NCBI GenBank assembly: GCA_008080565.1
Contig: VIKE01000001.1
Coordinates: 1 to 64,000 of the forward strand
Source of the DNA: Rhodocyclaceae bacterium
Lineage (GTDB): Bacteria; Pseudomonadota; Gammaproteobacteria; Burkholderiales; Rhodocyclaceae
Length of the DNA: 64,000 nucleotides
Direction of reading: 5' to 3'
In this document: positions 41,772-51,637 of the stretch, in pieces
How the letters are laid out: the number at the start of each line of letters is the position of its first letter
How positions within the stretch are numbered: the stretch's first letter is position 1
The notes under the pieces: generated by a model
What the model saw: only the letters and a program-made list of their open reading frames with translations
Database searches by the model: none
Told to the model about the DNA's origin: nothing
Position numbers and translations under genes: made by a program

Positions 41772-42500
41772 ATGCAAATAAATCGACCACCTCTTCAATG
41801 GCTGTCCGTATTGATGGCATTGATGCTGTCGATGATGGCGCAGGCCGATGACGGACTTGATAGCCTGGAAAAACGTCTCAAGGACATGTATCCGGCAACT
41901 CGGATCGAGCGCGTCCAGACCTCGGAGATTCCGGCCCTCTTTGAGGTGACGATGGGCAAAAACACGGCCTATACGGACGTGACCGGGCGCTATTTCATCT
42001 TTGGCCATCTCTTCGACATGAAGACACAGCGCGACCTGACAGCTGATCGCATGGAAAAGCAACAACGCATCGATTTCGGCCAATTGCCGCTGGGGGATGC
42101 CATCAAGACCGTGCGTGGAAAGGGTGAACGTGTGCTGGCGGTGTTCTCCGATCCGGACTGCCCTTATTGCAAGCGTCTCGAAGCCGAAATCGACAAGCTG
42201 AGCAATGTCACCATCTATACCTTTCCCTATCCCCTTGAAGGCTTGCACCCCGAAGCCGTGGACAAATCCATCGCTGTTTGGTGCGCCCCGGACCGCGCTC
42301 GCGCCTGGTCCGATCTCTTGAGGTCTGGCAAGGCCCCGGCGAGCCGGAAATGTGAGAACCCGATTCAACGGAACATCCAGCTGGCTCAGCGGCTGGGGAT
42401 CCAGGGAACTCCGACCTTGGTTTCCGCCGACGGACGCATGTTGCCCGGTGCTGCCCCCGGAGATCGCATTGAGCAATGGCTTGCCGAGAGTCGGCCATGA
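41772..42500 (+). CDS. dsbC: DsbC-type periplasmic disulfide isomerase
   Basis: A 242-residue DsbC-family protein with a signal peptide (LSVLMALMLSMMAQA), the DsbC dimerisation domain, and a thioredoxin fold with CPYC at about 130-133 in FSDPDCPYCKRLE, and the cis-proline segment GIQGTPTLV. It corrects disulfides, needed here because TraU, TraH, TraN and others in the element are cysteine-rich. In SXT-type elements dsbC lies in the same stretch of the tra operon. Overlaps traV. Confidence 0.86.
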   Translation: MQINRPPLQWLSVLMALMLSMMAQADDGLDSLEKRLKDMYPATRIERVQTSEIPALFEVTMGKNTAYTDVTGRYFIFGHLFDMKTQRDLTADRMEKQQRIDFGQLPLGDAIKTVRGKGERVLAVFSDPDCPYCKRLEAEIDKLSNVTIYTFPYPLEGLHPEAVDKSIAVWCAPDRARAWSDLLRSGKAPASRKCENPIQRNIQLAQRLGIQGTPTLVSADGRMLPGAAPGDRIEQWLAESRP

Positions 42501-43057
42501 GAATCAATTGGCTTGTGAGCCTGTTGTTGCTTGCGCTGGCCGGTTGCGCAGGCACGATGTCGGGACTGGATGGGCAGGGAAAGTTTTCCTGCAAGGCGCC
42601 GGATGGCATTTCCTGCGCATCGCTCTCCGGGGTCTATGCGAACGCCGTACAGAATAATCTACCCGGCCAGCGTCCGTCCACGGAAGCCGCCAAGGGCGAG
42701 TCGGCAGCACCAAAGATTACGCATCAGGCACCGATTTCAGGCGAGCCAATCCGCAGCACCCAGAAAGTTCGGCGCGTGTGGCTTGCGCCCTGGGAGGATG
42801 ACGAGGAGGTGCTGCACGACCAGTCGTACTTCTATCTCGTCGTCGATCCTGGGCGCTGGCAGGTCGAGTATTCGCGGCGCAAGGCCAGCGAAGGTTACCG
42901 GCCCGTCGTACCGCCGAAAGTCTTTACGCCTGCGGCACCCAATGCCAGCGAACGGCCAGCGTTGCGGATGGAGCGGAGCAATCCTGCCGTATCGCCCAAT
43001 GAAATGTTTCCCCAGCAGGGGGGTGAGAGTCCACCTGCTGGCGGGGAGGGGGGCTGA
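42497..43057 (+). CDS. traV: Outer-membrane lipoprotein TraV
   Basis: A 186-residue TraV lipoprotein with lipobox LAGC (Cys 17), followed by FSCKAPDGISCASLSGVYAN, the conserved cysteine segment of the family. It joins TraK and TraB in the outer-membrane complex. ATG 42497 overlaps the dsbC stop, and the traC ATG overlaps its own stop (TGATG). Confidence 0.82.
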   Translation: MRINWLVSLLLLALAGCAGTMSGLDGQGKFSCKAPDGISCASLSGVYANAVQNNLPGQRPSTEAAKGESAAPKITHQAPISGEPIRSTQKVRRVWLAPWEDDEEVLHDQSYFYLVVDPGRWQVEYSRRKASEGYRPVVPPKVFTPAAPNASERPALRMERSNPAVSPNEMFPQQGGESPPAGGEGG

Positions 43058-45630
43058 TGGGGTGGTTCGATGCACTTCGCGCTGCTTTCCTGCCTGAACG
43101 AACGGCAGAGGCCGATCATTTACCTCGGCAACTATTGCGGGAAATTTCGCAGATGCCGCGCCTCACCGGGATTCTTCCCTACCTGGCGTGGCAGGAGGAT
43201 GCCCGGCTGTTTGTCCTGGATCAGGGCGGCTTTGGCGAGAGGGAAGAGCACGCCATTGGCTTTTGTATCGAGACCCTGCCTCAGACCGGCGCCAGCGATG
43301 AAATGGAAAAAGTTCTTGCCAGCCTCTTCGTCTCCTGCCCGCCGGGGACGGGGATACAGATTTCCCTTTATGGCAGTCCCCATATCCTCCCATTGCTCCG
43401 GGCCCAGGCCAACCTCTTGCCCTCTTCAGCGTCGATCGATGAAGCAGATTCTGATGAACGTCGTCATGGGAACATCTTCCGACTCCTCGCACGTCGCCGC
43501 ATCGACCACTACCTGAAGGGTATTGGCCAGTCCATCTTCGGCCACCAGACCTATCTGCTGCGGGATTTTCGTTCGGTCATCGCGATTACCTTGCCTCTCG
43601 ATCCCGAATCGCCGGCAGATGTCGACGAGGCACTACGTATCCGAGAAAGCGTTCACGCGACGCTCAAGTCTGCTCATCTGCCGGGACACGATTGGGGTCC
43701 CGGCGATCTCATGAACTTCACGGCTGATTTTTTTGATCACAACCGCCTGTTTGCAGGCGGCACCTCGCGTCCCATTGAATGGAACGAGAATCTGCCACTG
43801 CGCGACCAACTCTCTGATCTGGAGGTTGCTTCCCGCGTGGGAGACGGGGATATCCGCTTCCGCAAGGCCGGTGGCGATGAGTCCGTCCTTCAACTGTTCT
43901 CGGTGCGCCAGTATCCGCGTTTCTTCCGTCTTTCCGGCATGAACTACATGATCGGAGATCCCTATCAGCTCGCCTTGTCCATGCCGTGTCCCTTCCTGAT
44001 CACCATGGGGGCAGTCTCGCTCGACTACGAGTCAGCGCGAACCAAGGCTCAGATGAAGGCGGCGCGGGCAACGCAGAGCGCCGGTTCCTACATGGCGCAC
44101 TTCCAGCCTGACCTTCAGGAGCGCAAGCGCGATTGGGACATGGTGCTCAAGACCTTCGACAGTGGCAGGACGGTGGTCGGCATGTACCACCAGATAGCTC
44201 TTGTCTCGAAAGTCGAGGATGCCTCTCGTTGCGAGCACGCCGTACGCGCCGTGTGGCGGGCGCGTGGCTTCGATCTAACCAAGGACTTCTATCTACAGCA
44301 CCAGGCCCTGTCGGCGGCGCTACCCATGACCCTGACGCCAGGCCTGCAAGCCGATCTTCGTCAGTTCGGGAGAATCAACACGAAGACGGCGGACAACGCG
44401 GTTATGACATCGCCGCTGATCGCCGAGTGGAAGGGAACACAAACCCCGGTGATGACCCTATTTGGCCGACGCGGGCAGATCGTCGGTTTCGATCTTTTCG
44501 ATAACACCGGTGGCAATTTCAATTTCGCCGTGGCGGCACTGTCGGGATCCGGCAAGTCTGTGTTCGTCAATGAGATGACCTATCGCTACCTTGGTGCCGG
44601 TGCCAAAGTGTGGATCATCGACGTCGGCCGCTCCTACAAGAACCTGTGCGAGTTGCTGGATGGCGAATTCATCGAGTTTTCGGATGAGCGCCAGAACACC
44701 ATCTGCCTCAATCCATTCTCCATGATCATCGATATCAGCGCCGATATGGAAATGATCTTGCCCCTGATTGCCCAAATGGCGAGTCCACGGGAGCCGCTCG
44801 ATAACTACGGATACACCGCGCTTGGTTCGGCCATCAAGCGGGTTTGGGATGCCAAAGGACGCGCAGCAACCATTACCGACATCTATGAGCTGCTCCAGAC
44901 CGGGCGACTGTCTCTGGAGGGCGAGTACGAGCGCGACCTCAGTCGCCTGGCTACAGCCTTGGAGCCCTATACCCGTCATGGCGTTTACGCGAGCTACTTC
45001 GAGGGCGATGCCAATATCCAGTTCGACAAGGATTTTGTCGTCCTTGAGCTTGAGGAGCTGAAGTCCAAGAAGGATCTCCAGTCGGTAGTGATGCAACTCA
45101 TCATGTATCGCATCACCCAGGAGATGTACCGTGATCGCTCCCGGCGCAAGCTCGTCATTATCGACGAAAGCTGGGATCTCATGGGGTCCGGCGCCAGCGG
45201 CAGCTTCATCGAGGCCGGCTATCGCCGCGCCCGAAAGTATGGCGGCGCGTTCGGGACGATCACCCAGTCCGTCGACGACTACTACAAGAACGAGGCGACC
45301 AAGGCCGCCATCAACAACGCCGACTGGCTGTTCCTGCTGCGCCAGAAACCCGAAAACATCGAGCGCTTGGGCAAGGAGGGCAAGCTGTCCCTGGATGAAT
45401 GGCTGAAGCGTCAGCTCGCTTCGGTCAGTACCGAGCACGGGCATTTCTCGGAAATCTACATCCACTCGCCGATGGGGTCGGGCCTGGGGAGGCTTCTACT
45501 CGATCCCTTTTCGATGCTGGTTTATTCCACCCGTGCCGAGGACTACGAGGCCATCAAACGCCTGCGTGACCAAGGGCTGTCGGTATCGGATGCCATTGAA
45601 CGTCTAGTCATCGAACGCGCATCACAGTAA
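43057..45630 (+). CDS. traC: Pilus assembly ATPase TraC
   Basis: An 857-residue TraC/VirB4-family ATPase. The N-terminal domain (FLPERTAEADHLPRQLLREI onward) is the family's assembly part. Walker A SGSGKS lies near 494-499 with VWIIDVGRSYKNL after it, and Walker B KLVIIDESWDLMGSG is near 700. It energises pilus extension and DNA transfer. It is the largest protein of the operon's first half and is directly coupled to traV. Confidence 0.9.
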   Translation: MGWFDALRAAFLPERTAEADHLPRQLLREISQMPRLTGILPYLAWQEDARLFVLDQGGFGEREEHAIGFCIETLPQTGASDEMEKVLASLFVSCPPGTGIQISLYGSPHILPLLRAQANLLPSSASIDEADSDERRHGNIFRLLARRRIDHYLKGIGQSIFGHQTYLLRDFRSVIAITLPLDPESPADVDEALRIRESVHATLKSAHLPGHDWGPGDLMNFTADFFDHNRLFAGGTSRPIEWNENLPLRDQLSDLEVASRVGDGDIRFRKAGGDESVLQLFSVRQYPRFFRLSGMNYMIGDPYQLALSMPCPFLITMGAVSLDYESARTKAQMKAARATQSAGSYMAHFQPDLQERKRDWDMVLKTFDSGRTVVGMYHQIALVSKVEDASRCEHAVRAVWRARGFDLTKDFYLQHQALSAALPMTLTPGLQADLRQFGRINTKTADNAVMTSPLIAEWKGTQTPVMTLFGRRGQIVGFDLFDNTGGNFNFAVAALSGSGKSVFVNEMTYRYLGAGAKVWIIDVGRSYKNLCELLDGEFIEFSDERQNTICLNPFSMIIDISADMEMILPLIAQMASPREPLDNYGYTALGSAIKRVWDAKGRAATITDIYELLQTGRLSLEGEYERDLSRLATALEPYTRHGVYASYFEGDANIQFDKDFVVLELEELKSKKDLQSVVMQLIMYRITQEMYRDRSRRKLVIIDESWDLMGSGASGSFIEAGYRRARKYGGAFGTITQSVDDYYKNEATKAAINNADWLFLLRQKPENIERLGKEGKLSLDEWLKRQLASVSTEHGHFSEIYIHSPMGSGLGRLLLDPFSMLVYSTRAEDYEAIKRLRDQGLSVSDAIERLVIERASQ

Positions 45631-45642
45631 GGTGGATTAGTC

Positions 45643-46035
45643 ATGAATCTTTTGAAAACACAGATGATCACCGGGGTCGTCACGCTAATGTTGGGGGCGT
45701 GTATCGCTGCGTCATGGCTACACTTTCGGCCGCTGGAAATTCCTCGATTCGCTCGCGTCGATATCGGCGCCATTGTTGCTCAACAGCAGCAATCCCTGGT
45801 GCAGCGGGTTAAGCCGGGAATGGATGCCGCTGAGCAGGGCAAGCTGTTCGAAGAGGCAAAGGCTTTCGGCCTGCGTCTGGATACAGCCCTTGAGCAGGTT
45901 GGCAGGGAATGCCAGTGTGCCCTGATCAATACTGCGGCGCTGCTAAAGGCGACTTCTGCCGAGGCAATCCCGGACTTGTCCTCGCGAGTGGTGGACATTC
46001 TGAAGCAACCGGCTATCGGCGCACCCGCGCAATGA
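45643..46035 (+). CDS. trbI: TrbI-like protein
   Basis: A 130-residue protein with one N-terminal membrane segment (MITGVVTLMLGACIAASWL) and a periplasmic helical part (FARVDIGAIVAQQQQSLVQR ... FEEAKAFGLRLDTALEQVG). Size, topology and position right after traC match F TrbI (128 residues), which influences pilus retraction. Two cysteines (QCAL and ECQ) near 88-91 are unusual for TrbI. Confidence 0.65.
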   Translation: MNLLKTQMITGVVTLMLGACIAASWLHFRPLEIPRFARVDIGAIVAQQQQSLVQRVKPGMDAAEQGKLFEEAKAFGLRLDTALEQVGRECQCALINTAALLKATSAEAIPDLSSRVVDILKQPAIGAPAQ

Positions 46036-46038
46036 CCA

Positions 46039-46830
46039 ATGCGTATCGCCATCCTGTTCTCACTTCTCGTGTTCGTCAATTCTGCGTCAGCCGAAAGCGG
46101 TTTGGAGTATGACTCTATCTGGCGCTGCGACGAGAGCCGGTTCAACTGGTATTGCGATATCCCGCGTGATAGTGATCAGGTCGACAACGCCGTCGAAAAG
46201 CCCAAACCCAAGGCGGCCAGCGAGGAGGATGAAGCCGTCGCGGCCCTGAAGAAGTTGAGAGAGGACGCGGAGAAGAAGAGGGCGCTCGCCATCGTCAAGC
46301 CGACGCCGGAGAATCTCAAGAGCTACATCGTGGCCCAGGAAGCACTGATGGACAGGGCTTCTGTGTTTTCGGACGTTTGGCGCCGTGTCATCTGGGCCAA
46401 TCCGGAACTCAATTATCAGTTGCGGAACCCGTCCAACAACTCGGCCATCCAGGTGCGCGATGTCCAGCGGACGCGCAAGGAAGCGGAAACCCTCGCGAGT
46501 CTGGTGCGGGACTGGGGCCTGTTTTTCTTCTTCCGGTCGGATTGCCCGTATTGCCATCGCATGGCGCCAACGCTGAAATTCCTGTCCGAGCATTACGGAA
46601 TTGCCGTTTTCCCTGTCTCTCTGGATGGCGGCGGATTGCCTGAGTTTCCAAAACCGTCACGGGACAACGGGATGGCCGCTTCCCTAGGCGTCAGCGTTGT
46701 GCCGCTCGTGGTGTTGGGGAATATCAAGGATCGCCGGCTTCTTCCGATCGGGTCAGGGGTGCTTTCCGCCCAAGAGATTGTCGAACGAATTTACATCCTG
46801 ACCCAAACACGTCCCGGCGAACTTTATTGA
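46039..46830 (+). CDS. traF: Pilus assembly protein TraF, thioredoxin-like
   Basis: A 263-residue periplasmic TraF with signal peptide (AILFSLLVFVNSASA), WRCDESRFNWYCD, a charged coiled coil near 55-85 and a thioredoxin-fold domain with FRSDCPYCHRM (CPYC at about 169-172). F TraF lacks the CXXC pair while several relatives keep it, so this form may be redox-active alongside DsbC. Starts 3 nt after trbI. Confidence 0.83.
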   Translation: MRIAILFSLLVFVNSASAESGLEYDSIWRCDESRFNWYCDIPRDSDQVDNAVEKPKPKAASEEDEAVAALKKLREDAEKKRALAIVKPTPENLKSYIVAQEALMDRASVFSDVWRRVIWANPELNYQLRNPSNNSAIQVRDVQRTRKEAETLASLVRDWGLFFFFRSDCPYCHRMAPTLKFLSEHYGIAVFPVSLDGGGLPEFPKPSRDNGMAASLGVSVVPLVVLGNIKDRRLLPIGSGVLSAQEIVERIYILTQTRPGELY

Positions 46831-46838
46831 GGTTGCCC

Positions 46839-48263
46839 ATGAATCGTTCATGTCTCCGTCGAACCATTGCCGCCACGCTCGTCCTTTCGACGCTGGCCAG
46901 TCCTGCAACTGCCAACGTCTCCCAGTCAATGCAGGACTGGTTCAATGACATCGGTGCCTACGGCAACGTGACCGGTGCGAACGCCTACCGCGGGCAGACG
47001 ATGAATTTCTATTCCGGCGGCAGTCTCTATATGCGCACCCCGGTGCGTAATTACCAGCTGGCAAGCATTTCGCCGCCTTCATTTCGGGCTGGTTGCGGCG
47101 GAATCGACCTGTTCGCAGGCTCGTTTTCTTTCATCAATAAGGAACAGTTTGTCGCACTGCTGCGGAACATCGGCAACAACGCCATCGGCGCCGCCTTCAA
47201 TATGGCTTTGTGCTCGATGTCGCCTGATCTCTGTGATCTTCTGAAGTACCTGCAGGATCAGGCGTCGAAGATGAACAATCTCAACATCAATTCCTGCCAG
47301 GCGGCGGAAGGAATTGTCACTGCGGCCGGCAGCATGTTGACGGATAAGACCCAGGAGAAGGAGGGCAAAACCGCTGGTGCGAGTCTCAACATCTTTGGGG
47401 ATGTGTTCGAGTCCTGGGATGAGTGGAAAAAAAGCAGCGCGACGGCCAAAAGCATCCGAACAGCGGCCAAGAACTCGTCACAGGGGTATCGGGAGCTTTT
47501 TGAACCAGGCAATGTCGTCTGGCGATCGTTATCCCGTGTCGCCGGCGTTACCGAAGAGACCAAGGAGCTCTTGATGAGCTTGACCGGCACCATCATCGTG
47601 ACGCCGCCCGGTGAAAGCTCCGACGAGAAAGCCAAGTGGGCCTATCTGCCCGGCGGAAAGCTTACATTCCGGCAGTTCGTCGGGGATGGTGGTTCAACGA
47701 CAGTCAATCTGCCTGGCCTCAAGTGCGGCGCCGACACGGCGGAGTGCATGACGCCAACCTTCTCGGAAAGCGCCTTTACCGTGACGCCATTCTCCCGGCA
47801 AGTCAGAACCCGGATCGCAGCGATGCGGGACAAGATCATCAGTCGGGATGCCACGGGGCAAACCAGTCTGGATACGGCCCTGATCGGCAATTCTTCCCTG
47901 CCAGTCTGGAAGATGCTCGCGGTATCCAGCAGTATCCCTGGCGGTGACCGGATCACCGAAGACTACGCACAGTTGATTGCCGTGGATGTGGCCTACGCCT
48001 ACTTCACGAATCTCTCAAAGACGCTTCGCAGTGCTCTGCAGAACGAGACAGGGAAGGGCGGTCCCGATGCAGTCGCTGCTTCGGAAAAGATTCTCGTCCG
48101 CCTCAACGAAGTCGAGCAGGAGGCGCGGGACATGCTGCGCGCCGAGTACCAAAAGGGCATGCAGGTCGCAGAAATGAGCCGTTCGCTCCAGCTTCTGCAT
48201 CAAAGCCTCAATTCAGGGATGCCGACCAACATCTTCCAGTCCATGATGGTCTTTAACCGGTAG
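46839..48263 (+). CDS. traH: Pilus assembly protein TraH
   Basis: A 474-residue periplasmic TraH: signal peptide (TIAATLVLSTLASPATA), MQDWFNDIGAYGNVTGANAY, the conserved GGSLYMRTPVRNYQL, and RAGCGGIDLFAGSFSFINKE. It has the C-terminal coiled segments of the family and acts with TraF and TraW in pilus assembly. ATG 46839 has GAGG upstream; the TTG 46827 alternative overlaps traF. Confidence 0.88.
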   Translation: MNRSCLRRTIAATLVLSTLASPATANVSQSMQDWFNDIGAYGNVTGANAYRGQTMNFYSGGSLYMRTPVRNYQLASISPPSFRAGCGGIDLFAGSFSFINKEQFVALLRNIGNNAIGAAFNMALCSMSPDLCDLLKYLQDQASKMNNLNINSCQAAEGIVTAAGSMLTDKTQEKEGKTAGASLNIFGDVFESWDEWKKSSATAKSIRTAAKNSSQGYRELFEPGNVVWRSLSRVAGVTEETKELLMSLTGTIIVTPPGESSDEKAKWAYLPGGKLTFRQFVGDGGSTTVNLPGLKCGADTAECMTPTFSESAFTVTPFSRQVRTRIAAMRDKIISRDATGQTSLDTALIGNSSLPVWKMLAVSSSIPGGDRITEDYAQLIAVDVAYAYFTNLSKTLRSALQNETGKGGPDAVAASEKILVRLNEVEQEARDMLRAEYQKGMQVAEMSRSLQLLHQSLNSGMPTNIFQSMMVFNR

Positions 48264-48279
48264 ATCGGGCAGAACCAGA

Positions 48280-51102
48280 ATGTACGAGGTCTATGCCTAT
48301 TGGAACGTCGCGGAGCTGGAAGCGATGTTCAATGCCGTCGCTTCCATCATGGGTAGCGGCGATTACCTCGGTTTGCTGCGCACCATGGCGATCGTGGGAA
48401 TCATCGTCGTCGTCATCGCCACCCTGACCGGGCGAGAGCGACTGGATGGGATGTGGAAGTGGCTCTTCTTCCTGGCCATCTTCCAATCCATGCTGCTGAT
48501 TCCCAAGGTGACGGTGACCATCGTCGATCGCACCGGGAATGAGCCACCGCGAGCTGTCGCCAATGTACCCATTGGTCTGGGCGCCTTTGCACACAGCATG
48601 AGCAAGGTAGGGGACTGGCTGACCGGGGCCTTCGAAACCGTATTCTCTCTACCCGATGATGTGAAGTTCCGACGGAACGGCACCTTGTTCGGCCACCGGG
48701 TGCTCTCCGAGCGTCTTGCCGTTAAGAGCGGCAATCCCATTCTGACCAGCAACTTGCTGGAGTTTTACCGTGAGTGCGTCGCGCCGGATCTGGCCACCGG
48801 CTACATCCGCATGAAAGAGGACATTCTGGAGGTCAACAACGTCTGGGTCAGCCTGAACGGGAAGACAAATCCTGCGCGACTGGTGACTTTGCGCGATACG
48901 ACGGACCCGACCATCATGAGTACGGTAGGCTGCGATGTGGCGTATCAGAGTCTCACTACCCAGATCAATGCGGAATCAAGCCGCCAGATCACTTTGCTGG
49001 GTTCACGCCTCTACCCGAAAATGAGTCAGGCAGATGCCGGGACGGCGATTGTCGGCTCCCTGGCTACCTCGACCAACTATCTCCTGGGGGTTTCGGCCTC
49101 GGCACAGGATGCCGTCAAGCAGGCCATCGTCGCCAACTTCATGATCGATGCACAGTACATGCTGCCCGCGCAATTAGGGGATGCCGCCAGCGCCCAGACC
49201 AACCTTGCGATGGCACAGTCACTTCGATCAACGAGCGACTCCTATAAGCTGATGGCGCGGGTTGCCGAATCCACGATGCCCAAGGTTCGCAATGCCATCG
49301 AACTGGTCCAGTACGCTATCTTTCCGGTTTTCCTGCTCTTTGTGGTGCTCAGTGGGCATCAGGCCGGCACCATCATCAAGTCCTACGCGGCCAGCTTGTT
49401 CTGGATTCAGCTTTGGGCACCGCTCTATGCCGTGATGAACTTCATCATCACGATGTATTCGAGAAGCCAATACACGAATGGAAGCGCTGGAAGTGGCTTG
49501 TCCATTGAACAGATGAGCTTCCTCAATACCGCGATTGTCAGCGACCAGGCAATTGCGGGGATGCTGGTCATTTCAATCCCGGCCATCGCTGCCGCTATCG
49601 TGAAAGGTGGCGAGGTCGGACTGCAGTCGGTCGCCGGTCTGGTGGCGCCGCCACGCGACCCGGAAAAGATCGCCAGCGCCTTGGCCATGGGCAACATGCA
49701 GATGGGTAACGCCTCCCTCAACAATGTCAGTCACGACACGATGAAGGGTTTGGCGGTCGATATGAACCCCAGCTTACGTCAGGGTATGACCAATTACCAG
49801 GCACGAGGAGGATTCGATTACAGCCATTTTTCCGGAGGTGGCTTCGTCGTCAAGCAGGCGAAAAGCGATGTACGTGCCGATATGGCGATCAACGATTCCT
49901 TGGGGGCTGCAGCGAAGGAGAATTACGAACGCTCCCAGCAGGCGACGCAGCAGCAATCTGCGGAGTACGCTGAAAGTGCTCTCGCGGCACTCAAGCAGGA
50001 GGCTGGCTTTGAGAGAAGCCACACCAAGGGCGCTAATGACACGACAGGGTACCGCCATGGTATGGGGTCAAGCCGGAATCAAGAAGCCAATGAAACCCTA
50101 CGCCAGGTCGATCAGTGGGCCAGAAAACTCGGTGTCAGCGAGAAGGTCGCGATGGAACTCATGGTTGGCGCATCGATGGGCATGAGTACTCCGAAGCTTT
50201 TGGAGATTGCAGGGCTTCGCGGAGGTGTGGAAGTGTCGGCCAAGATGCGCAATTCCGCGGACTCCATGCGATCTCTTGAGGAGATGGCTCAATTCGCTAA
50301 AGAATCGAGCTTCGGAAAGAAGGTTGGCACTGTACTCGACAACGGCTGGGAACGGAACTACCGGACCAGCGATGAAGGAAAGACCGCCGGCAGCGATGGT
50401 ATGCGTGCGTCCTTGGACCACGCACGGCAATCGCGTGATGCCTTCACAGCATCACTACAGGAAACGGAAGGGCACCGGCAGATGTGGGAGCTCTCTCATA
50501 GTGGTCAGCTTGGGTCGAATCTTCAGCTACAGGATCACTTCATCAAGGATTTTCTGCTGCCCAAGCTCGAATACAACTATGAAAAGTTTCAGGGGGTCAT
50601 GGGCGATCCGCATAAGCTCAGGCCATACATCGAGGAATACACCGCGCAGAACTATGACCGGATGCTGGGAGAGATGGGCGGGCAGGTGCAGGGGACTGAG
50701 GCAATCCAGGCAAGGCATGATGCTAACCGGGCAGGCATGCCAGGCCGTGAATCGGTTGAATCAGCAGGTGGCGGATATATGGGGCAGGTGAAGGGGAGAG
50801 CGGGACGTGCAGGGGTTATCCCGCAGGGGCGACCAAGCGACCAGGTCATGCACACAGCAATGCGGGAGTTTTCCAGGAATGCGTTCGAGGTTAATGACCG
50901 GAAGGAAGGGGCAGGACAAATTTATCAGGAAAATGCAACACCGTCAGATTTCCGCAAGCTGAAACCAGCCTCTGCTGTGGGTAAGGGAATGGAGATCGCC
51001 GAAGATGTGGCTGATGCGGCAAGTCGTGTCGTAAATGGAGTAACGGGGCCGAATCCTGGTAACTACATTCAGGAGACTATTGGAGGAAAAAATAGCCAGT
51101 AG
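48280..51102 (+). CDS. traG: Mating-pair stabilisation and entry-exclusion protein TraG
   Basis: A 940-residue TraG-type protein. The N-terminal half is membrane-embedded: several hydrophobic segments near 30-70 (IVGIIVVVIATL, WLFFLAIFQSMLLI) and 345-445 (YAIFPVFLLFVVLSG, AIAGMLVISIPAIAAAIV). The C-terminal 450 residues are a hydrophilic, glutamine- and serine-rich helical region that in F projects into the periplasm or recipient. In F it stabilises mating pairs and recognises TraS. It ends the slt-traG operon. Confidence 0.87.
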   Translation: MYEVYAYWNVAELEAMFNAVASIMGSGDYLGLLRTMAIVGIIVVVIATLTGRERLDGMWKWLFFLAIFQSMLLIPKVTVTIVDRTGNEPPRAVANVPIGLGAFAHSMSKVGDWLTGAFETVFSLPDDVKFRRNGTLFGHRVLSERLAVKSGNPILTSNLLEFYRECVAPDLATGYIRMKEDILEVNNVWVSLNGKTNPARLVTLRDTTDPTIMSTVGCDVAYQSLTTQINAESSRQITLLGSRLYPKMSQADAGTAIVGSLATSTNYLLGVSASAQDAVKQAIVANFMIDAQYMLPAQLGDAASAQTNLAMAQSLRSTSDSYKLMARVAESTMPKVRNAIELVQYAIFPVFLLFVVLSGHQAGTIIKSYAASLFWIQLWAPLYAVMNFIITMYSRSQYTNGSAGSGLSIEQMSFLNTAIVSDQAIAGMLVISIPAIAAAIVKGGEVGLQSVAGLVAPPRDPEKIASALAMGNMQMGNASLNNVSHDTMKGLAVDMNPSLRQGMTNYQARGGFDYSHFSGGGFVVKQAKSDVRADMAINDSLGAAAKENYERSQQATQQQSAEYAESALAALKQEAGFERSHTKGANDTTGYRHGMGSSRNQEANETLRQVDQWARKLGVSEKVAMELMVGASMGMSTPKLLEIAGLRGGVEVSAKMRNSADSMRSLEEMAQFAKESSFGKKVGTVLDNGWERNYRTSDEGKTAGSDGMRASLDHARQSRDAFTASLQETEGHRQMWELSHSGQLGSNLQLQDHFIKDFLLPKLEYNYEKFQGVMGDPHKLRPYIEEYTAQNYDRMLGEMGGQVQGTEAIQARHDANRAGMPGRESVESAGGGYMGQVKGRAGRAGVIPQGRPSDQVMHTAMREFSRNAFEVNDRKEGAGQIYQENATPSDFRKLKPASAVGKGMEIAEDVADAASRVVNGVTGPNPGNYIQETIGGKNSQ

Positions 51103-51179
51103 CGGGCATGTCCCATCAAATTGGTTAGGTGCATTTGGGGTGCGGAGATTTCCGGTTGTCCTGTCACCTGTACATCGTC

Positions 51180-51267
51180 TTGTATCCTATATCCGGACGG
51201 GTATAATAGATGACTGAAAAGCATGGGTTCCGATATATAGCGGGATGTCGAGCAGATTATCTGCTCG
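51180..51267 (+). promoter_or_regulatory. Promoters and palindromic operator of the HTH/ABC-3C operon
   Basis: A good promoter has TTGTAT at 51180-51185 and TATAAT at 51202-51207 (16-bp spacer). A second possible one has TGACTG at 51211-51216 and TATATA at 51234-51239 (17-bp spacer). Just behind lies a perfect palindrome CGAGCAGATTATCTGCTCG at 51249-51267, 15 bp before the HTH start codon. A regulator bound there would block both, so autorepression by the HTH protein is likely. Confidence 0.65.
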
Positions 51268-51282
51268 GTTAAAGGGGGGGGC

Positions 51283-51603
51283 ATGATGTCGCGCATGGAC
51301 AAACATCAAGGCACATCGTTGGCAGCTGATCGCGGCTTTGATGACGCGGAAGATCTGTCGGCGAAGGCGATCCTCGCGGTCAAGCTAAACGATCTGATCG
51401 ACAAGCGTTGCCTTAGCCAAAACGAGGTCGCAGACATCACCGGTATGACACAGCCCAAGGTGTCGCAGGTGCGCCGCCACAAGCTCCAGAACATCTCGCT
51501 CGAACGCCTGATGCAGGCACTGGTGTCGCTTGATCAGCATGTGGAAATCATAGTGCGGCCGGCCCGCCGTGCGCACACCGCTGGCATTACGGTCGCCGTG
51601 TGA
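51283..51603 (+). CDS. XRE-type HTH regulator, antitoxin-like
   Basis: A 106-residue protein with a Cro/C1-type helix-turn-helix (LIDKRCLSQNEVADITGMTQPKVSQVRR, written as LIDKRCLSQNEVADITG then MTQPKVSQVRR), followed by LERLMQALVSLDQHVEII, as in HigA-like antitoxins. No toxin ORF lies immediately upstream, so it is probably a stand-alone regulator of the three genes behind it. A perfect palindrome 15 bp upstream is its likely operator. Confidence 0.75.
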   Translation: MMSRMDKHQGTSLAADRGFDDAEDLSAKAILAVKLNDLIDKRCLSQNEVADITGMTQPKVSQVRRHKLQNISLERLMQALVSLDQHVEIIVRPARRAHTAGITVAV

Positions 51604-51637
51604 TGTGCTGGAAACAGATAATCGGTTCGGGGGCGCG

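Noticed and set aside
41487-42476. Minus-strand open frame of 329 codons opposite traB and dsbC
   Set aside because: Antisense shadow of two recognisable tra genes.
44458-45465. Minus-strand open frame of 335 codons opposite traC
   Set aside because: Antisense to the conserved ATPase core; no motif of its own.
51103-51282. RelE/HigB-type toxin gene before the HTH gene
   Set aside because: No ORF of suitable length with toxin features lies in these 180 bp; only promoters and a palindrome are present.
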